Source: Thermaceae bacterium
GTDB taxonomy: Bacteria; Deinococcota; Deinococci; Deinococcales; Marinithermaceae
NCBI GenBank assembly: GCA_026989475.1
Contig: JALSJG010000009.1
Coordinates: forward strand, 1-6,771
Length of the DNA: 6,771 nucleotides
Reading direction: 5' to 3'
Shown here: positions 5,846-6,771 of the stretch, piece after piece
Position numbering within the stretch: position 1 is the first letter of the stretch
Layout of the letters: every line of letters starts with the position of its first letter
Made by a program: the position numbers and the translations under genes
The notes under the pieces: generated by a model
The model's input: only the letters and a program-made list of their open reading frames with translations
Told to the model about the DNA's origin: nothing
Database searches by the model: none

Positions 5846-6315
5846 GGCCGGGGGTGACCGAGGCCGAGGTCTGGGAGGCGCTCAAGGACCTCACCGACCC
5901 CGAGATCCCCACCCTGACCCTGGTGGACCTCGGGGTGATCCGGGAGGTCGAGGTGGGGGAGAAGATCGTGGTGCGCTTTACCCCCACCTTTCTCGGCTGC
6001 CCGGCGGTGGACCGGATGAAGCAGGACATCGAGGAGCGGCTCTCCCGTTTCGGTCCGGTGGAGGTGGTAATCGACTACGCCCACCCCTGGACCCCGGAAA
6101 GGCTTAGCGAACGGGGAAAGCTGATGCTCTCCCTGGCCGGCTTCGCCCTCCCCGACGACCTCGGCGCCGAGGTCGAGGAGGAGGCGCCCGCCGCCTGCCC
6201 CCATTGCGGTTCCCGGGCCACCACCCTGATCAACCGCTTCGGCCCTACCGCCTGCCGGGCGCTTGGCTACTGCAACGACTGCCGTCAGCCCTTCGAGATC
6301 TTCAAGGTGGTCTAG
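5839..6315 (+). CDS. paaD: PaaD, MIP18-type maturation factor of the epoxidase
   Basis: A 158-residue protein required in vivo for phenylacetyl-CoA epoxidase activity, probably in metal-centre or Fe-S assembly of the complex. The N-terminal MIP18/DUF59 domain shows DPEIPTLTLVDLGVI (20-34) and the conserved cysteine in FTPTFLGCPA (C54). The C-terminal part is a probable zinc ribbon: C120-PH-C123, then FGPTACRAL (134-142), then C145-ND-C148 and QPFEIFK, with C139 as an extra cysteine. All these are PaaD-specific features, also seen in E. coli. The ATG at 5839 sits only two bases after GGAGGGG; the in-frame GTG at 5842, five bases after it, could be the actual start and would change only one residue. 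It overlaps paaC by seven bases. Confidence 0.94.
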   Translation: MVRPGVTEAEVWEALKDLTDPEIPTLTLVDLGVIREVEVGEKIVVRFTPTFLGCPAVDRMKQDIEERLSRFGPVEVVIDYAHPWTPERLSERGKLMLSLAGFALPDDLGAEVEEEAPAACPHCGSRATTLINRFGPTACRALGYCNDCRQPFEIFKVV

Positions 6316-6316
6316 G

Positions 6317-6771
6317 GTGGAGCTTTCGGAACTCGCCCTCATCGGGCCCGAGGACGGGGTGCTCGAGCTCGTCCTCCGGGGCGGCAAGAAGAACGCCCTC
6401 TCCGAGGTCGGCCACCGGGAGCTCGCCTACGTCTGGCCGGCGCTCGCCGAGCGGAAGGACGTGCGGGCGGTGCTGCTCCGCGGTGAGGGGGCGGACTTCT
6501 CCGCCGGCGGCGACTTCGACTTGATCGAGCGGATGCGGGCCGACTGGCGGGTTCGGGCCCGGGTCTGGAAGGAGGCCCGGGACCTGGTGGTGAACCTCCT
6601 CGAGTTTCCCCGTCCGGTGGTGGCGGCGATTCACGGGGCTGCCGCCGGCGCCGGGCTCGCTGCCGCGCTGCTTTCCGACATCCCCCTCGCCGCCAGCGAC
6701 GCCCGGCTGCTCGACGCCCACCCCCGGCTCGGCCTCGCCGCCGGCGACCACGCCGCCCTGGTCTGGCCGCT
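6317..6771 (+). CDS. Crotonase-family (enoyl-CoA hydratase/isomerase) protein, 3' truncated by window
   Basis: The first 151 residues of a third crotonase-family protein, running off the end of the window. It shows KKNALS (24-29), the oxyanion-hole segment FSAGGDF (61-67), IHGAAAGAGLA (105-115) and HPRLGLAAGD (135-144). Both positions of the classical catalytic glutamates are changed (A115 and H135), so a standard hydratase is unlikely. An Asp in the AAGD turn (D144) lies one residue beyond the PaaG catalytic Asp and could take part in catalysis. The GTG start follows the paaD stop by one base, with AAGGTGG (6304-6310) six bases upstream; no better start is visible. It occupies the place where paaE lies in E. 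coli. Function in the pathway is unclear; an isomerase or alternative hydratase is possible. Confidence 0.85.
   Translation, partial: MELSELALIGPEDGVLELVLRGGKKNALSEVGHRELAYVWPALAERKDVRAVLLRGEGADFSAGGDFDLIERMRADWRVRARVWKEARDLVVNLLEFPRPVVAAIHGAAAGAGLAAALLSDIPLAASDARLLDAHPRLGLAAGDHAALVWP

Noticed and set aside
1..6771. Mobile element, CRISPR array, tRNA or rRNA gene
   Set aside because: No direct-repeat array, transposase motif, terminal inverted repeats, cloverleaf or rRNA-like segment was seen. Every part is accounted for by coding sequence apart from the 56-base promoter gap.

Overview
The window is a continuous stretch of an aerobic phenylacetate (phenylacetyl-CoA epoxidase) degradation cluster. 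All genes lie on the + strand and are tightly packed, with no gene-free stretch longer than 56 bases. The DNA is very GC-rich, with G/C-ending codons, GTG starts, overlapping genes and strong Shine-Dalgarno sites. The regulator is a TetR-family PaaR rather than the GntR-type PaaX of Escherichia coli and Pseudomonas. The single intergenic gap contains an exact match to the operator consensus I remember for Thermus thermophilus PaaR. Together with an apparently leaderless promoter, this points to the Deinococcota, most likely a Thermaceae-like thermophile. That placement is inference from gene content and style, not from a marker gene.

Block 1 (bases 1-2838) is the downstream part of one operon. 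It holds the C-terminal two thirds of phenylacetate-CoA ligase (paaK), a hot-dog acyl-CoA thioesterase of the FlK type, an enoyl-CoA hydratase with both catalytic glutamates (paaF-like), and the ring-epoxide isomerase paaG. Block 2 (2895 to the end) starts after a 56-bp AT-rich gap carrying the operator and promoter. It reads paaR, an unrecognised 106-residue protein, paaA, paaB, paaC, paaD, and a truncated third crotonase-family gene. Neighbouring genes overlap or are separated by at most 12 bp, so each block looks like one transcript with translational coupling.

The gene products form a pathway. PaaK makes phenylacetyl-CoA. PaaA, PaaB and PaaC, matured with PaaD, epoxidise the ring. PaaG isomerises the epoxide to the oxepin. 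The PaaF-like hydratase acts later in beta-oxidation. The thioesterase probably frees CoA from stalled intermediates. PaaR probably represses the cluster until phenylacetyl-CoA accumulates. The usual reductase gene paaE does not follow paaD; a crotonase is there instead. The ring-opening enzyme PaaZ and the beta-oxidation enzymes PaaH and PaaJ are not in the window.

The most interesting points are a PaaC that keeps all six diiron-ligand positions which the E. coli subunit has lost, the uncharacterised small protein between paaR and paaA, the operator/leaderless-promoter arrangement, and the third crotonase lacking both catalytic glutamates.
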